NCBI GenBank assembly: GCA_023459495.1
Contig: JAEWTL010000021.1
Coordinates: forward strand, 62,001-126,000
Direction: 5' to 3'
DNA from: Bacillota bacterium
GTDB lineage: Bacteria; Bacillota; Clostridia; Christensenellales; SZUA-584
Length of the DNA: 64,000 bases
Shown: positions 8,576 through 16,613 of the stretch, one piece after another
Numbering within the stretch: position 1 is the first letter of the stretch
How the letters are laid out: each line of letters opens with the position of its first letter
Translations under genes and position numbers: made by a program
Notes under the pieces: model-generated
The model's input: only the letters and a program-made list of their open reading frames with translations
Told to the model about the DNA's origin: nothing
Database searches by the model: none

Positions 8576-9705
8576 TGGAACCGCTTGGCCTTTACGTTCA
8601 TATCCCTTTCTGCCGCCGGAAATGTTATTACTGCGACTTTGTATCATTTCCGGGCCGTGAGGATATCGTTGACGCTTACATTGATGCGGTACTGTCAGAA
8701 GTGCGGCTGTATGCCGATGTGTTCCAGCACCGCTCCGTCGATACAGTATTCATTGGCGGTGGTACGCCATCACTGCTTTCGCCCGCACAGATGGCAAGGC
8801 TTTTTTGGGGCTTGAAGGATGCGTGCAACTGGGCGGTGGGTGAATTTACAATTGAAGCCAATCCTGAGACGATGAATGAGGAGAAGCTTGCCTGTTGCAC
8901 TCAACACGGCGTAAACAGGCTCAGCCTTGGGCTGCAGACGCATGACGATGCTATACTATCCGCCATTGGCAGGCGGCATACCTATGAGCAATTTCTGTCC
9001 GTATTGAATATCGCACATAAATATTTCCGCAACATCAACGTTGATACAATCTTTGCTTTGCCCGGACAGACCGTGCAGATTTTTGAAGATACACTTCGGA
9101 AACTGATCTCGCTGAACGTACCGCATATCTCGTGCTACGCACTCAAACTGGAGGAGGGCACGAAACTGGCAGATGAATATGTCGGCACGGACGAGGATAC
9201 TGACCGAGAGATGTATCACAGCGCGGCCCAGCTGTTGGCTGAGGCAGATTATCTACATTATGAAACATCTAACTTCGCGCGGCCGGGATATGAGTGCCGC
9301 CACAATTTAAAGTACTGGACCGGCGAGGAGTATTTAGGTTTGGGTGTCGCGGCCCATTCTTATCTTGATGGCGGTACAAAAACAAGGTATTCCAATACGG
9401 AAGACCTCAAAGATTATCTGCGGATGATCGGGGAAGAGGCTAAACCCGTTGTACATGCGGAGACACTGACTTCTGCTGATATCCTGGAGGAATATCTAAT
9501 GCTTCGGCTTCGCCTCACGCAGGGAATCTGCGCGGCAGATTATCAAGACCGCTTCGGTGAGGACTTCTTCAATCGATTTGCAGAGCCGATTGAAACCGCT
9601 GGAAAAGCAGGTTTGATCCAAAAATCTGCTGAAGGTATCAAACCAACGCTCAAGGGATTTGATCTGCAAAATACGTTGATTGGTGAGTTCGTTGGCAAGT
9701 TATAA
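8575..9705 (+). CDS. hemW: Radical SAM heme chaperone HemW
   Basis: A 376-residue radical SAM protein of the HemN/HemW group. The 4Fe-4S motif CRRKCYYC lies at about residues 13-20, with the further Cys-free aromatic YYCDF; GGGTPS (SAM-binding region) and HNLKYW follow. The HNxxYW motif is characteristic of HemW, the heme-binding chaperone, rather than true coproporphyrinogen dehydrogenase HemN. It is translationally coupled to lepA (TGATG at 8573-8577). Seven bases separate its stop from the convergent EAL-GGDEF gene, and only a weak hairpin (CGATAGC 9707-9713 / GCTATCG 9720-9726) without a T-run sits between them, so transcripts may overlap. Confidence 0.92.
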   Translation: MEPLGLYVHIPFCRRKCYYCDFVSFPGREDIVDAYIDAVLSEVRLYADVFQHRSVDTVFIGGGTPSLLSPAQMARLFWGLKDACNWAVGEFTIEANPETMNEEKLACCTQHGVNRLSLGLQTHDDAILSAIGRRHTYEQFLSVLNIAHKYFRNINVDTIFALPGQTVQIFEDTLRKLISLNVPHISCYALKLEEGTKLADEYVGTDEDTDREMYHSAAQLLAEADYLHYETSNFARPGYECRHNLKYWTGEEYLGLGVAAHSYLDGGTKTRYSNTEDLKDYLRMIGEEAKPVVHAETLTSADILEEYLMLRLRLTQGICAADYQDRFGEDFFNRFAEPIETAGKAGLIQKSAEGIKPTLKGFDLQNTLIGEFVGKL

Positions 9706-9712
9706 CCGATAG

Positions 9713-11545
9713 CTACTTTGCTATCGATTGATTCCTCCCCTGATTTTTAGCGACATACAGGTTCTTGTCCGCCGTTCCAATGAGTTCATCAACGGTTATA
9801 TTCGGTGGATGAGCAGTGTATGCGCCAAAGCTGGCCGTAAAATTGACCCTGGTGTCTTTGTGTTGGATTGAAACCTCTTCACAGGCATACCGAATACTTT
9901 CTGCAACCCGCCTGACAATTGTCTCATCTGCGTTGACTAATACAATCAGAAATTCATCGCCGCCATACCGCGCAATCCAGTCGATGTCTTTTCGAATCCA
10001 GTTCTTTGTGATGGTCACGAAAGTCTTTAATACCTGATCTCCTGCCAGATGCCCATGGCGGTCGTTAACATCTTTAAATAAATCAACATCGGCCAGTATG
10101 ACTGACAATGGTTGATGATATTGCACGGAGTTATAAATATCAACGAGCAGCCTTTCCTCAATATAGCGCCGGTTAAAAGCGCCGGTTAAGCTGTCGGTCA
10201 GGATTGCTTCGCTCATTTGATTGATAATCCCCATCATATCATGCGTTTCAGTGATTGCGGAGCTGCTCAGAGGGCCTCTCAACTCAATATTATAGGAGTC
10301 TTCCGTGGTGGTGAAATCCGCGCAGAGGATACATTTCTCATTTTTGTCGTCGCAAAAGACAGCTGAAACGGTAATGCATAGGTTGCCGGTAGCCAATGAG
10401 ATATAAGGCTCTGTTGCAAACTGCCTACGCTTTGCGTGGACGAGCGGATAATAATACTTTTCCATCGAATGATCGGTGCCTTTTTTCGCAGTATAGAAGA
10501 TGAGATTTTCCGGGCCTTCGTTCTTTTCACCGTGGCAAACCGTTTCACTGAGCTGTATTCCAGTGATGTCCAGAATATACGCGCACTCCAGAGTGTCGCA
10601 GCCGGATACGATCATCTTAAGAATGTCTCCAAAATGGTCTCTGGATTTACCTGAAAGCGTTTTAACGGCGTCTCTTGTGATTTTATTGCAGTGTTTATAT
10701 CTTGTCTTCTCCTGCATATATTGCAGGTTCATATAATCTTTGAACCGCTTGCTTAAGTGTTCAATCTTTTGATTTTGAAACAGTTCCGATGTGTCATTAG
10801 TTTCACCGGGTATGGAAAAATAGAAGCCCTGGATCATATGTCCGCCCAAACGGAGCACCTGTACAGCTTCGTCCTCGCTTTCGACGCCTTCCGCAATAAC
10901 CAGTGCGCCGATTTTGTTGGCTAAAATGACAAGCGATCTGAATACACCTTGTTTATAAAAATCGCTGTGTATGTTTTTCACCAGCGAAATATCGATTTTT
11001 ATTATATCGGGTTTGACAAGAAGAATTCTATCCATGTTGGAAAAACCAGTACCGACATCATCGAGCGCAACCATGAAACCGTGCTGTCTATAGGTGTCCG
11101 TGAATTTTTTCAGCGCGGCATTACTTACTACATCTCGCTCACTAATTTCAATCACGATGTTGTGCGGGTCGATGTGATGTTCCGTAACTTGATTAAGAAG
11201 ATAACCAGAGCCTACCGATGACTCCAATATTGAAGCATCCAAGTTAAGAAAGAGAAGCTTTTCACGGTCATAGGGATGGATTTCACTGAACTGTTCCAGA
11301 ATAATCGATCTGCAGGTCCGGTCAAAATCCAAAGACAATCTTTCTTCTCTTGCAGTATCAAACAATATTTTCGGCAATATCAACTCACCCGTTTCCGCAT
11401 TAATTCCGCGGATCAGGCCTTCAATACCGATCACCATTTTTCTGCTTATGGACACGATCTGCTGATGATGGGCGATCAATCTGCGATTGCAAATTATATT
11501 TTCAATATTATGTGTGGGCAGTATCGCTTTCTCTGTTATAGTCAC
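9713..11545 (-). CDS. Cyclic-di-GMP turnover protein, EAL then GGDEF
   Basis: A cytoplasmic protein of about 610 residues without visible membrane segments. The N-terminal half is an EAL phosphodiesterase domain with EGLIRG, NLDAS, IVIEISER, LDDVGTGFSN, IIKIDISL, AEGVES and a final Gln (MIQGFYFS); the catalytic residues look intact. A central region of about 170 residues resembles a sensory domain I cannot name (contains CTTE-like and Cys-rich LCADFTTTED). The C-terminus is a GGDEF cyclase domain with LTGAFNRRYIE, DVDLFKDVND and RYGGDEF; the inhibitory I-site position reads KDID, lacking the usual Arg. The start is GTG 11545, behind GGAGG; the TTG at 11563 overlaps that site. Domain order is the reverse of the common GGDEF-EAL. 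Confidence 0.88.
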   Translation of the reverse strand: MTITEKAILPTHNIENIICNRRLIAHHQQIVSISRKMVIGIEGLIRGINAETGELILPKILFDTAREERLSLDFDRTCRSIILEQFSEIHPYDREKLLFLNLDASILESSVGSGYLLNQVTEHHIDPHNIVIEISERDVVSNAALKKFTDTYRQHGFMVALDDVGTGFSNMDRILLVKPDIIKIDISLVKNIHSDFYKQGVFRSLVILANKIGALVIAEGVESEDEAVQVLRLGGHMIQGFYFSIPGETNDTSELFQNQKIEHLSKRFKDYMNLQYMQEKTRYKHCNKITRDAVKTLSGKSRDHFGDILKMIVSGCDTLECAYILDITGIQLSETVCHGEKNEGPENLIFYTAKKGTDHSMEKYYYPLVHAKRRQFATEPYISLATGNLCITVSAVFCDDKNEKCILCADFTTTEDSYNIELRGPLSSSAITETHDMMGIINQMSEAILTDSLTGAFNRRYIEERLLVDIYNSVQYHQPLSVILADVDLFKDVNDRHGHLAGDQVLKTFVTITKNWIRKDIDWIARYGGDEFLIVLVNADETIVRRVAESIRYACEEVSIQHKDTRVNFTASFGAYTAHPPNITVDELIGTADKNLYVAKNQGRNQSIAK

Positions 11546-11569
11546 GCCGTCAATCCTCCGCAATTAATA

Positions 11570-11607
11570 AAGCCTTTGAAAGATCAAAGACGATCTCTCA
11601 AAGGCTT
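11570..11607 (-). promoter_or_regulatory. Strong hairpin in the 5' leader of the EAL-GGDEF gene
   Basis: AAGCCTTTGA (11570-11579) pairs with TCAAAGGCTT (11598-11607), and an inner AGATC/GATCT pair extends the stem. It ends 24 bases upstream of GTG 11545 on the reverse strand. The 3' side has no clear T-run, so it looks more like a leader structure than a terminator. I saw no c-di-GMP riboswitch core around it. Confidence 0.55.
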
Positions 11608-11722
11608 CGCTGCCTGATTCATCATTATATTTATTTTATCGGTCAAAAGCAGATAATGTTGATACTGCTGAACAATGCAAAGCAGCTAATTTATAAAAAA
11701 ACTATGAACGGATGATGAGGTG

Positions 11723-11751
11723 TTGACTTTTGGCCCAATCAGTGCTATTTT
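11723..11751 (+). promoter_or_regulatory. Promoter of the hrcA-grpE-dnaK operon
   Basis: TTGACT (11723-11728), a 17-bp spacer, then TATTTT (11746-11751). The expected start near 11758 is just ahead of the CIRCE element, the usual arrangement for HrcA repression. Confidence 0.65.
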
Positions 11752-11763
11752 TATACGAGAGTG

Positions 11764-11790
11764 TTAGCACTCGATTCAAACGAGTGCTAA
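11764..11790 (+). promoter_or_regulatory. CIRCE operator (HrcA binding site)
   Basis: TTAGCACTC (11764-11772), nine bases, GAGTGCTAA (11782-11790): an exact match to the CIRCE inverted repeat. It places the whole heat-shock operon under HrcA, and therefore under its own product. Confidence 0.98.
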
Positions 11791-11808
11791 CAAAGGAAGG
11801 TGAAAGCC

Positions 11809-12849
11809 GTGGAGTTGAATGAAAGGAAGCTGAATATACTTAAGGCGGTTATTGACGACTATATCATGACCGGACTTCCTATTGGCTCGCGGACGATTTC
11901 CAGAAAGCATGGCATTGAACTCAGTTCGGCCACGATACGCAACGAGATGGCAGACCTCGAGGAACTCGGTTATCTGGAACAGCCGCACACCTCGGCAGGG
12001 CGTATTCCGTCCAACAAGGCGTACCGCTTCTATGTAGACCGCCTGATGAGCGTAGTCAAGCTCAATTCGGAGGAGGCACGGCGCATTCGCGGCTATTTTG
12101 AGAACCGTGTGTCTGAGATCGAGCAGGTGATGGAGCGTGCGGCTCAGGTGCTGTCCGATACGACGCATCACATCTCAATGGTTTTAAAGCCGCAGCTGAA
12201 GAAGTCTCAGATCCGGCGCATCCAAATCGTACGGATAACGGAAAAGAAAGCGATACTGCTTGTGGTGACAAGTGCCGGTCTGGTCAAGGATACGATGATC
12301 ACGATCCCGGACGGTACTTCGCCCGACTGTCTTGAGATGATTTCCAACCTTCTGACTGATAAGCTTACTGGCAAGACGCTTGAGGATGCGGAGCAGGATC
12401 TTGTGTCGTGTGTACGGAACCATGCGCAGGCCAACGCCAAATTTGTGGCGGAGGTGCTCCAGGTGATTGAAAACAGCGTGGAGCCGCAGGGAGAGCGGGG
12501 GATCGTACTTTCCGGTACGCAGAATATAATCGACTACCCGGAATACATGAGTCTCGATAAGGCGAAAAATTTAGTAACGCTGCTTGAGACCAAAGAGATG
12601 CTTTACGACATGATGAAGAAGGCGACACAGCTCGAATTCTCCATCACGATCGGAAAAGAGAATGAGGCACAGGAGCTTTACGATATGAGCTTGGTGACGG
12701 CCACCTACAAGATTGGAGGTCGGGCGCTCGGATCGTTCGGTGTGATCGGGCCAACCCGTATGGACTATGCGAAGATCGTATCGATATTGGGATATGTCGG
12801 CAACAGCCTTGACAGCATATTATCGAACTTCATAGAGACTGACGATTAA
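11809..12849 (+). CDS. hrcA: Heat-inducible transcription repressor HrcA
   Basis: Represses class I heat-shock genes by binding CIRCE; folding of HrcA by GroEL links activity to chaperone availability. 346 residues. The N-terminal winged helix (MELNERKLNILKAVIDDYI, then GSRTISRKHGIELSSATIRNEMADLEELGYL and PHTSAGRIPS) is the family signature, followed by the C-terminal regulatory domain. GTG 11809 is chosen over GTG 11800, because the ribosome binding site AAGGAAGG runs to 11800 and would overlap the earlier codon, and because the family starts at MEL. It is the first gene of the operon, directly behind CIRCE. Confidence 0.95.
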   Translation: MELNERKLNILKAVIDDYIMTGLPIGSRTISRKHGIELSSATIRNEMADLEELGYLEQPHTSAGRIPSNKAYRFYVDRLMSVVKLNSEEARRIRGYFENRVSEIEQVMERAAQVLSDTTHHISMVLKPQLKKSQIRRIQIVRITEKKAILLVVTSAGLVKDTMITIPDGTSPDCLEMISNLLTDKLTGKTLEDAEQDLVSCVRNHAQANAKFVAEVLQVIENSVEPQGERGIVLSGTQNIIDYPEYMSLDKAKNLVTLLETKEMLYDMMKKATQLEFSITIGKENEAQELYDMSLVTATYKIGGRALGSFGVIGPTRMDYAKIVSILGYVGNSLDSILSNFIETDD

Positions 12850-12863
12850 AGGCGGTGATGAAA

Positions 12864-13466
12864 ATGAGCGACGAAAGGGAAAAAATAAAAGAACAGGGAG
12901 ATGCGGAGCAGATCGAAACGAATGTAAATGAAACAGTCGGGCAGAACACGGCAGAAAATCCGGCAGAAGAAGGAAAGAACGAAAAGAGGGTATTGGGCAA
13001 ACATAACCAGAAGCTTGAGGCGGCTTTGGAAGCCGTGCAGAAGGAGCGGGATGATTTCAAGGATAAATATCTTCGTACCTTCAGTGATTTCAACAATTTT
13101 AAAAAGCGCAGCCTGACCGCTGCGGCAGCTGCCAACTGTGAAGGACAGGCAGAAGCGATCGCAAAGATCCTGCCGATACTCGACAACTTCGAACGCGCTT
13201 TGGAGTCGATCGGGGACGATAATGAGGAGCCGTTCGTCAAAGGCATGTTCATGGTTTACCGGCAATTGTCCGATGCGATTTCGTCATTGGGATGCAAGGA
13301 GATACCGGCACAGGATGAGTCGTTCGATCCCAATCTGCATCAGGCGATATCCCTTGAGGAAGCAGCTGAAGGTCAGCCATCCGGGGTTGTAACAGGAGTG
13401 CTGCAAAAGGGATATACGCTGGGCGATAAGGTGTTGCGGCACAGTATGGTCAAGGTAAGCAAATAA
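12864..13466 (+). CDS. grpE: Nucleotide exchange factor GrpE
   Basis: Co-chaperone that releases ADP from DnaK. 200 residues. The N-terminal third is acidic, low-complexity and helical; the conserved region runs from KYLRTFSDFNNFKKRS through ILPILDNFERAL to the C-terminal beta-wing (YTLGDKVLRHSMVKVSK). The start ATG 12864 gives a workable distance from AAAGGCGGTGA (12848-12858); ATG 12858 is too close. It lies between hrcA and dnaK, 14 and 32 bases from them. Confidence 0.95.
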   Translation: MSDEREKIKEQGDAEQIETNVNETVGQNTAENPAEEGKNEKRVLGKHNQKLEAALEAVQKERDDFKDKYLRTFSDFNNFKKRSLTAAAAANCEGQAEAIAKILPILDNFERALESIGDDNEEPFVKGMFMVYRQLSDAISSLGCKEIPAQDESFDPNLHQAISLEEAAEGQPSGVVTGVLQKGYTLGDKVLRHSMVKVSK

Positions 13467-13498
13467 TATATATTTGAAATAAAGGGAGGATGACATCC

Positions 13499-15367
13499 AT
13501 GGGTAAAATAATTGGAATCGATTTAGGAACAACCAACTCGTGCGTCGCCGTGATGGAAGGCGGCGAGCCTACAGTCATAGTCAATGCTGAAGGAAGCCGT
13601 ACTACGCCGTCTGTGGTGGCATTTTCGAATACAGGCGAGCGTCTCGTGGGCAAGGTCGCCAAGAATCAGGCGATTACCAACCCCGACAGAACGATCAGCT
13701 CGATCAAGCGTGATATGGGTACAGACCGTAAGGTGCATATCGACGGCAAGAACTATACGCCGCAGGAAATTTCTGCGATGATCCTGCAGAAGCTGAAGGC
13801 CGATGCGGAATCGTACTTAGGCGAGAAGGTCTCCGATGCGGTGATCACGGTGCCGGCGTACTTCTCCGACAGCCAGCGTCAGGCGACCAAAGACGCGGGC
13901 AAGATCGCAGGCCTCAACGTACAGCGTATCATCAACGAACCCACGGCGGCTTCGCTTGCGTACGGTATTGATAAGGAAGAGGAGCAAAAGATACTCGTTT
14001 TTGACTTGGGCGGCGGCACGTTCGACGTTTCGATCCTTGACATCGGGGATGGCGTGTTCGAAGTGCTGGCGACCAACGGCAATACGCGTCTGGGCGGCGA
14101 CGACTTTGATCAGCTTGTGATGGATCACATTGTATCGGAGTTTAAAAAGAGCAGCGGTATTGATCTTTCCCGCGATAAGATGGCAATGCAGCGCATTAAG
14201 GAAGCTGCGGAGAAGGCCAAAATTGAGCTTTCCGGCGTGCTGCAGGCGAGCATTAACCTGCCGTTCATTACTGCGGACGCTTCGGGCCCCAAGCACCTTG
14301 ATATGACGCTCACGCGCGCCAAGTTCAACGAACTGACTGCGAATCTCGTAGAGGCGACAGTGGAGCCGACGAGAAAGGCGATGGCTGATGCGCATGTGAC
14401 AGCGAATGATCTGAAAAAGGTTATCCTCGTGGGCGGCTCCACGCGCATCCCGGCTGTGCAGGACAGGGTAAAGGAACTGACTGGCAAGGATCCGTATAAG
14501 GGCATCAACCCGGATGAGTGCGTGGCCATCGGCGCGGCCATTCAGGCGGGCGTCATCGGCGGCGAGGTCAACGATATCGTGCTGCTCGACGTAACACCGC
14601 TTTCGCTCGGCATAGAGACGCTGGGTGGCGTATCCACGAAGCTCATTGAGCGCAACACGACCATCCCGACCAAGAAGAGCCAGGTGTTTTCCACCGCGGC
14701 GGATGGGCAGACGAGCGTGGAAATCCATGTGCTGCAGGGCGAGCGTGAAATGGCAGCGCACAACAAGACTTTAGGCCGCTTCCAGCTGACGGGTATCCCC
14801 CCGGCACCGCGCGGTGTGCCGCAAATTGAGGTCGCGTTCGATATTGACGCCAACGGCATCGTTCATGTGTCAGCCAAGGACCTTGGCACGGGCAACGAGC
14901 AGAAGGTAACCATCACGGCTTCGACGAACATGTCCAAGGACGACATCGACAAGGCCGTTAAGGATGCCGAGAAGTTTGCTGCTGAGGATAAGAAGGAGAA
15001 AGAACGCGTCGAGATTCGTAATAACGCGGACTCGCTGGTGTTCCAGACTGAAAAGACGCTCAAGGATCTGGGCGACAAGGTCAGTAGCGAAGACAAGGGT
15101 AAGCTGGATGCGGAGATTTCCAACGTCAAGAGTGCCCTCGCAGGTACGGATACGGATGTGATCAAGTCGGCGACCGAGCGGCTTTCGCAACTGTCGTATG
15201 ATGTATTCGGCAAGGTGTACCAGCAGGCCAATGCCCAGGCGGGCGCTGCAGGCGGCGGCTATCAGGCTGGACCGCAGCCGGGTGCGGATATGGGCAGTGC
15301 TCCTAAAGAAGACGATGTTGTCGACGCTGACTATGAGGTCGTGGACGATGACAAGAAAAACAAATAA
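13499..15367 (+). CDS. dnaK: Hsp70 chaperone DnaK
   Basis: ATP-dependent chaperone of 622 residues. The nucleotide-binding domain begins GKIIGIDLGTTNSCVAVMEG and contains VITVPAYFSDSQRQATKDAG, IINEPTAASLAYG, VFDLGGGTFDVS and ILVGGSTRIPAVQ. The substrate-binding domain follows (DVTPLSLGIETLGG, PPAPRGVPQIEVAFDIDANG), with a helical lid and an acidic tail (EDDVVDADYEVVDDDKKNK). ATG 13499 fits AGGGAGG (13483-13489); ATG 13490 overlaps that site. It lacks the insertion in the nucleotide-binding domain typical of Gram-negative DnaK, as expected in Firmicutes. Confidence 0.98.
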   Translation: MGKIIGIDLGTTNSCVAVMEGGEPTVIVNAEGSRTTPSVVAFSNTGERLVGKVAKNQAITNPDRTISSIKRDMGTDRKVHIDGKNYTPQEISAMILQKLKADAESYLGEKVSDAVITVPAYFSDSQRQATKDAGKIAGLNVQRIINEPTAASLAYGIDKEEEQKILVFDLGGGTFDVSILDIGDGVFEVLATNGNTRLGGDDFDQLVMDHIVSEFKKSSGIDLSRDKMAMQRIKEAAEKAKIELSGVLQASINLPFITADASGPKHLDMTLTRAKFNELTANLVEATVEPTRKAMADAHVTANDLKKVILVGGSTRIPAVQDRVKELTGKDPYKGINPDECVAIGAAIQAGVIGGEVNDIVLLDVTPLSLGIETLGGVSTKLIERNTTIPTKKSQVFSTAADGQTSVEIHVLQGEREMAAHNKTLGRFQLTGIPPAPRGVPQIEVAFDIDANGIVHVSAKDLGTGNEQKVTITASTNMSKDDIDKAVKDAEKFAAEDKKEKERVEIRNNADSLVFQTEKTLKDLGDKVSSEDKGKLDAEISNVKSALAGTDTDVIKSATERLSQLSYDVFGKVYQQANAQAGAAGGGYQAGPQPGADMGSAPKEDDVVDADYEVVDDDKKNK

Positions 15368-15371
15368 ACCG

Positions 15372-15399
15372 TTTTCAATATAGGATAATATGATATAAT
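15372..15399 (+). promoter_or_regulatory. Possible internal promoter before dnaJ
   Basis: TATAAT (15394-15399) with a poor -35 (TTTTCA at 15372-15377, 16-bp spacer). A start near 15406 would put the following hairpin at the very 5' end of the transcript. Confidence 0.35.
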
Positions 15400-15406
15400 G
15401 AATTGC

Positions 15407-15441
15407 CTGAAAAGCCAGAGCGTAACGCTTTGGCTTTTCAG
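15407..15441 (+). promoter_or_regulatory. Long perfect hairpin between dnaK and dnaJ
   Basis: CTGAAAAGCCA (15407-15417) pairs with TGGCTTTTCAG (15431-15441), and the interior AGCG/CGCT continues the stem around a 3-base loop. No T-run follows, so termination is doubtful; an RNA processing or stabilising element is more likely. Confidence 0.6.
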
Positions 15442-15455
15442 CGGTTCAGAAGGAG

Positions 15456-15477
15456 CCCTCAGGCGCGCGCCTCAGGG
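15456..15477 (+). repeat. Second inverted repeat upstream of dnaJ
   Basis: CCCTCAGGCG (15456-15465) faces CGCCTCAGGG (15468-15477). The central AGGCGCGCGCCT is a perfect palindrome, one C-C mismatch follows, then CCCT/AGGG pairs. It ends 26 bases before the dnaJ start. Confidence 0.5.
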
Positions 15478-15503
15478 AGCAATAGTATTAGGTGGTGCAT
15501 ATT

Positions 15504-16613
15504 TTGGCGGCAAAGAGAGACTATTACGAGGTGTTGGGCATAGACCGCGGCGCAAGCATGGACGATGTCAGAAAGGCTTACCGGCGGTTGGCCAAGCAAC
15601 ATCACCCCGATATGAATACGGACAACAAGGATGAAGCCGCGGAAAAGTTTAAGGAAGTCAGCGAGGCTTATTCCGTACTCAGCGACGATCAGAAACGAAA
15701 ACAGTACGATACATTTGGACATGCGGCCTTTGAAAACGGCGGAGCGAGCGGTTTCGGCGGCTTTGGCGATTTCATGGGCGGTTTCGGAGACATTTTCGAT
15801 ACGTTCTTCGGAGGTGGCACTTCCACCCGCAGCCGTACCGGTCCGGTACGCGGGGCCGACCTGCGGATGGAACTGCGCATCACATTTGAGGAAGCCGCAT
15901 TCGGTGTGGAGCGGGAAATCAGCCTCAACAAGGACATGCGCTGCGAGACATGCAATGGTACGGGCGCAAAGCCCGGCACGGCACCCAAAACATGCTCGAC
16001 CTGCGGCGGCACGGGGCAGCTGCGCCAGCAGCGCAATACGGCATTTGGCAGCTTCATGAATGTAATCGATTGTCCCGACTGCGGCGGCAGAGGCTCGATC
16101 ATCAAAGACCCCTGCCCGGACTGCAATGGGCGCGGCATCAGGAAGCAGCAGAAGAAGATTAAGCTCAACGTTCCTGCGGGCATAGACAACGGACAGGTGC
16201 TGACGATGCGTGGTGAAGGTGCGGCAGGGCAGCGCGGTGGCATGTCGGGTGATTTGCAGATATACATTTCAGTGCAGCCGCATAAATTCTTCACGCGGGA
16301 AGGGTATGATCTCTATCTTGATATGCCGGTATCCTTCGTGGATGCCACACTGGGTGCGGAACTGGTCATCCCTACGCTGGAGGGAAAAGCCAAATACAAG
16401 ATGGGGGAAGGCACGCAGACGGGCACGGTATTCCGTCTGAAGGATAAAGGGATTCAGCATCTCAATTCTTCGCGCAAGGGTAACCTGTTTGTCCGGATCC
16501 GTGTGGAGACTCCACAGAAACTCAACGAAAAACAGAGGGAGCTGCTGCGCCAGTTCGACAAGCTCTTTAAAAAGAAGGACAAAGACTTTGCCGAACTGGT
16601 CAGCGAATCATAA
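15504..16613 (+). CDS. dnaJ: Chaperone DnaJ
   Basis: Hsp40 co-chaperone stimulating DnaK ATPase, 369 residues. The J domain (residues 1-70) has YYEVLGIDRGAS and the essential HPD in AKQHHPDMN; a Gly/Phe-rich linker follows (SGFGGFGDFMGGFGDIF), then four zinc-binding CxxCxGxG repeats (CETCNGTG, CSTCGGTG, CPDCGGRG, CPDCNGRG) and the C-terminal substrate domain. The start is TTG 15504 (MAAKRDYYEVLG), with AGGTGG (15490-15495) at a proper distance; the GTG codons at 15492 and 15495 overlap that site. Two hairpins separate it from dnaK. Its stop overlaps the prmA start (TAATG). Confidence 0.97.
   Translation: MAAKRDYYEVLGIDRGASMDDVRKAYRRLAKQHHPDMNTDNKDEAAEKFKEVSEAYSVLSDDQKRKQYDTFGHAAFENGGASGFGGFGDFMGGFGDIFDTFFGGGTSTRSRTGPVRGADLRMELRITFEEAAFGVEREISLNKDMRCETCNGTGAKPGTAPKTCSTCGGTGQLRQQRNTAFGSFMNVIDCPDCGGRGSIIKDPCPDCNGRGIRKQQKKIKLNVPAGIDNGQVLTMRGEGAAGQRGGMSGDLQIYISVQPHKFFTREGYDLYLDMPVSFVDATLGAELVIPTLEGKAKYKMGEGTQTGTVFRLKDKGIQHLNSSRKGNLFVRIRVETPQKLNEKQRELLRQFDKLFKKKDKDFAELVSES

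Noticed and set aside
11546..11720. c-di-GMP riboswitch upstream of the EAL-GGDEF gene
   Set aside because: The hairpin is there, but the conserved two-stem core of GEMM-I or GEMM-II was not recognisable.
13817..14761. 314-codon open frame on the reverse strand
   Set aside because: It lies fully antisense to the highly conserved dnaK, has no ribosome binding site and encodes a His/Arg-rich sequence typical of a mirrored frame.
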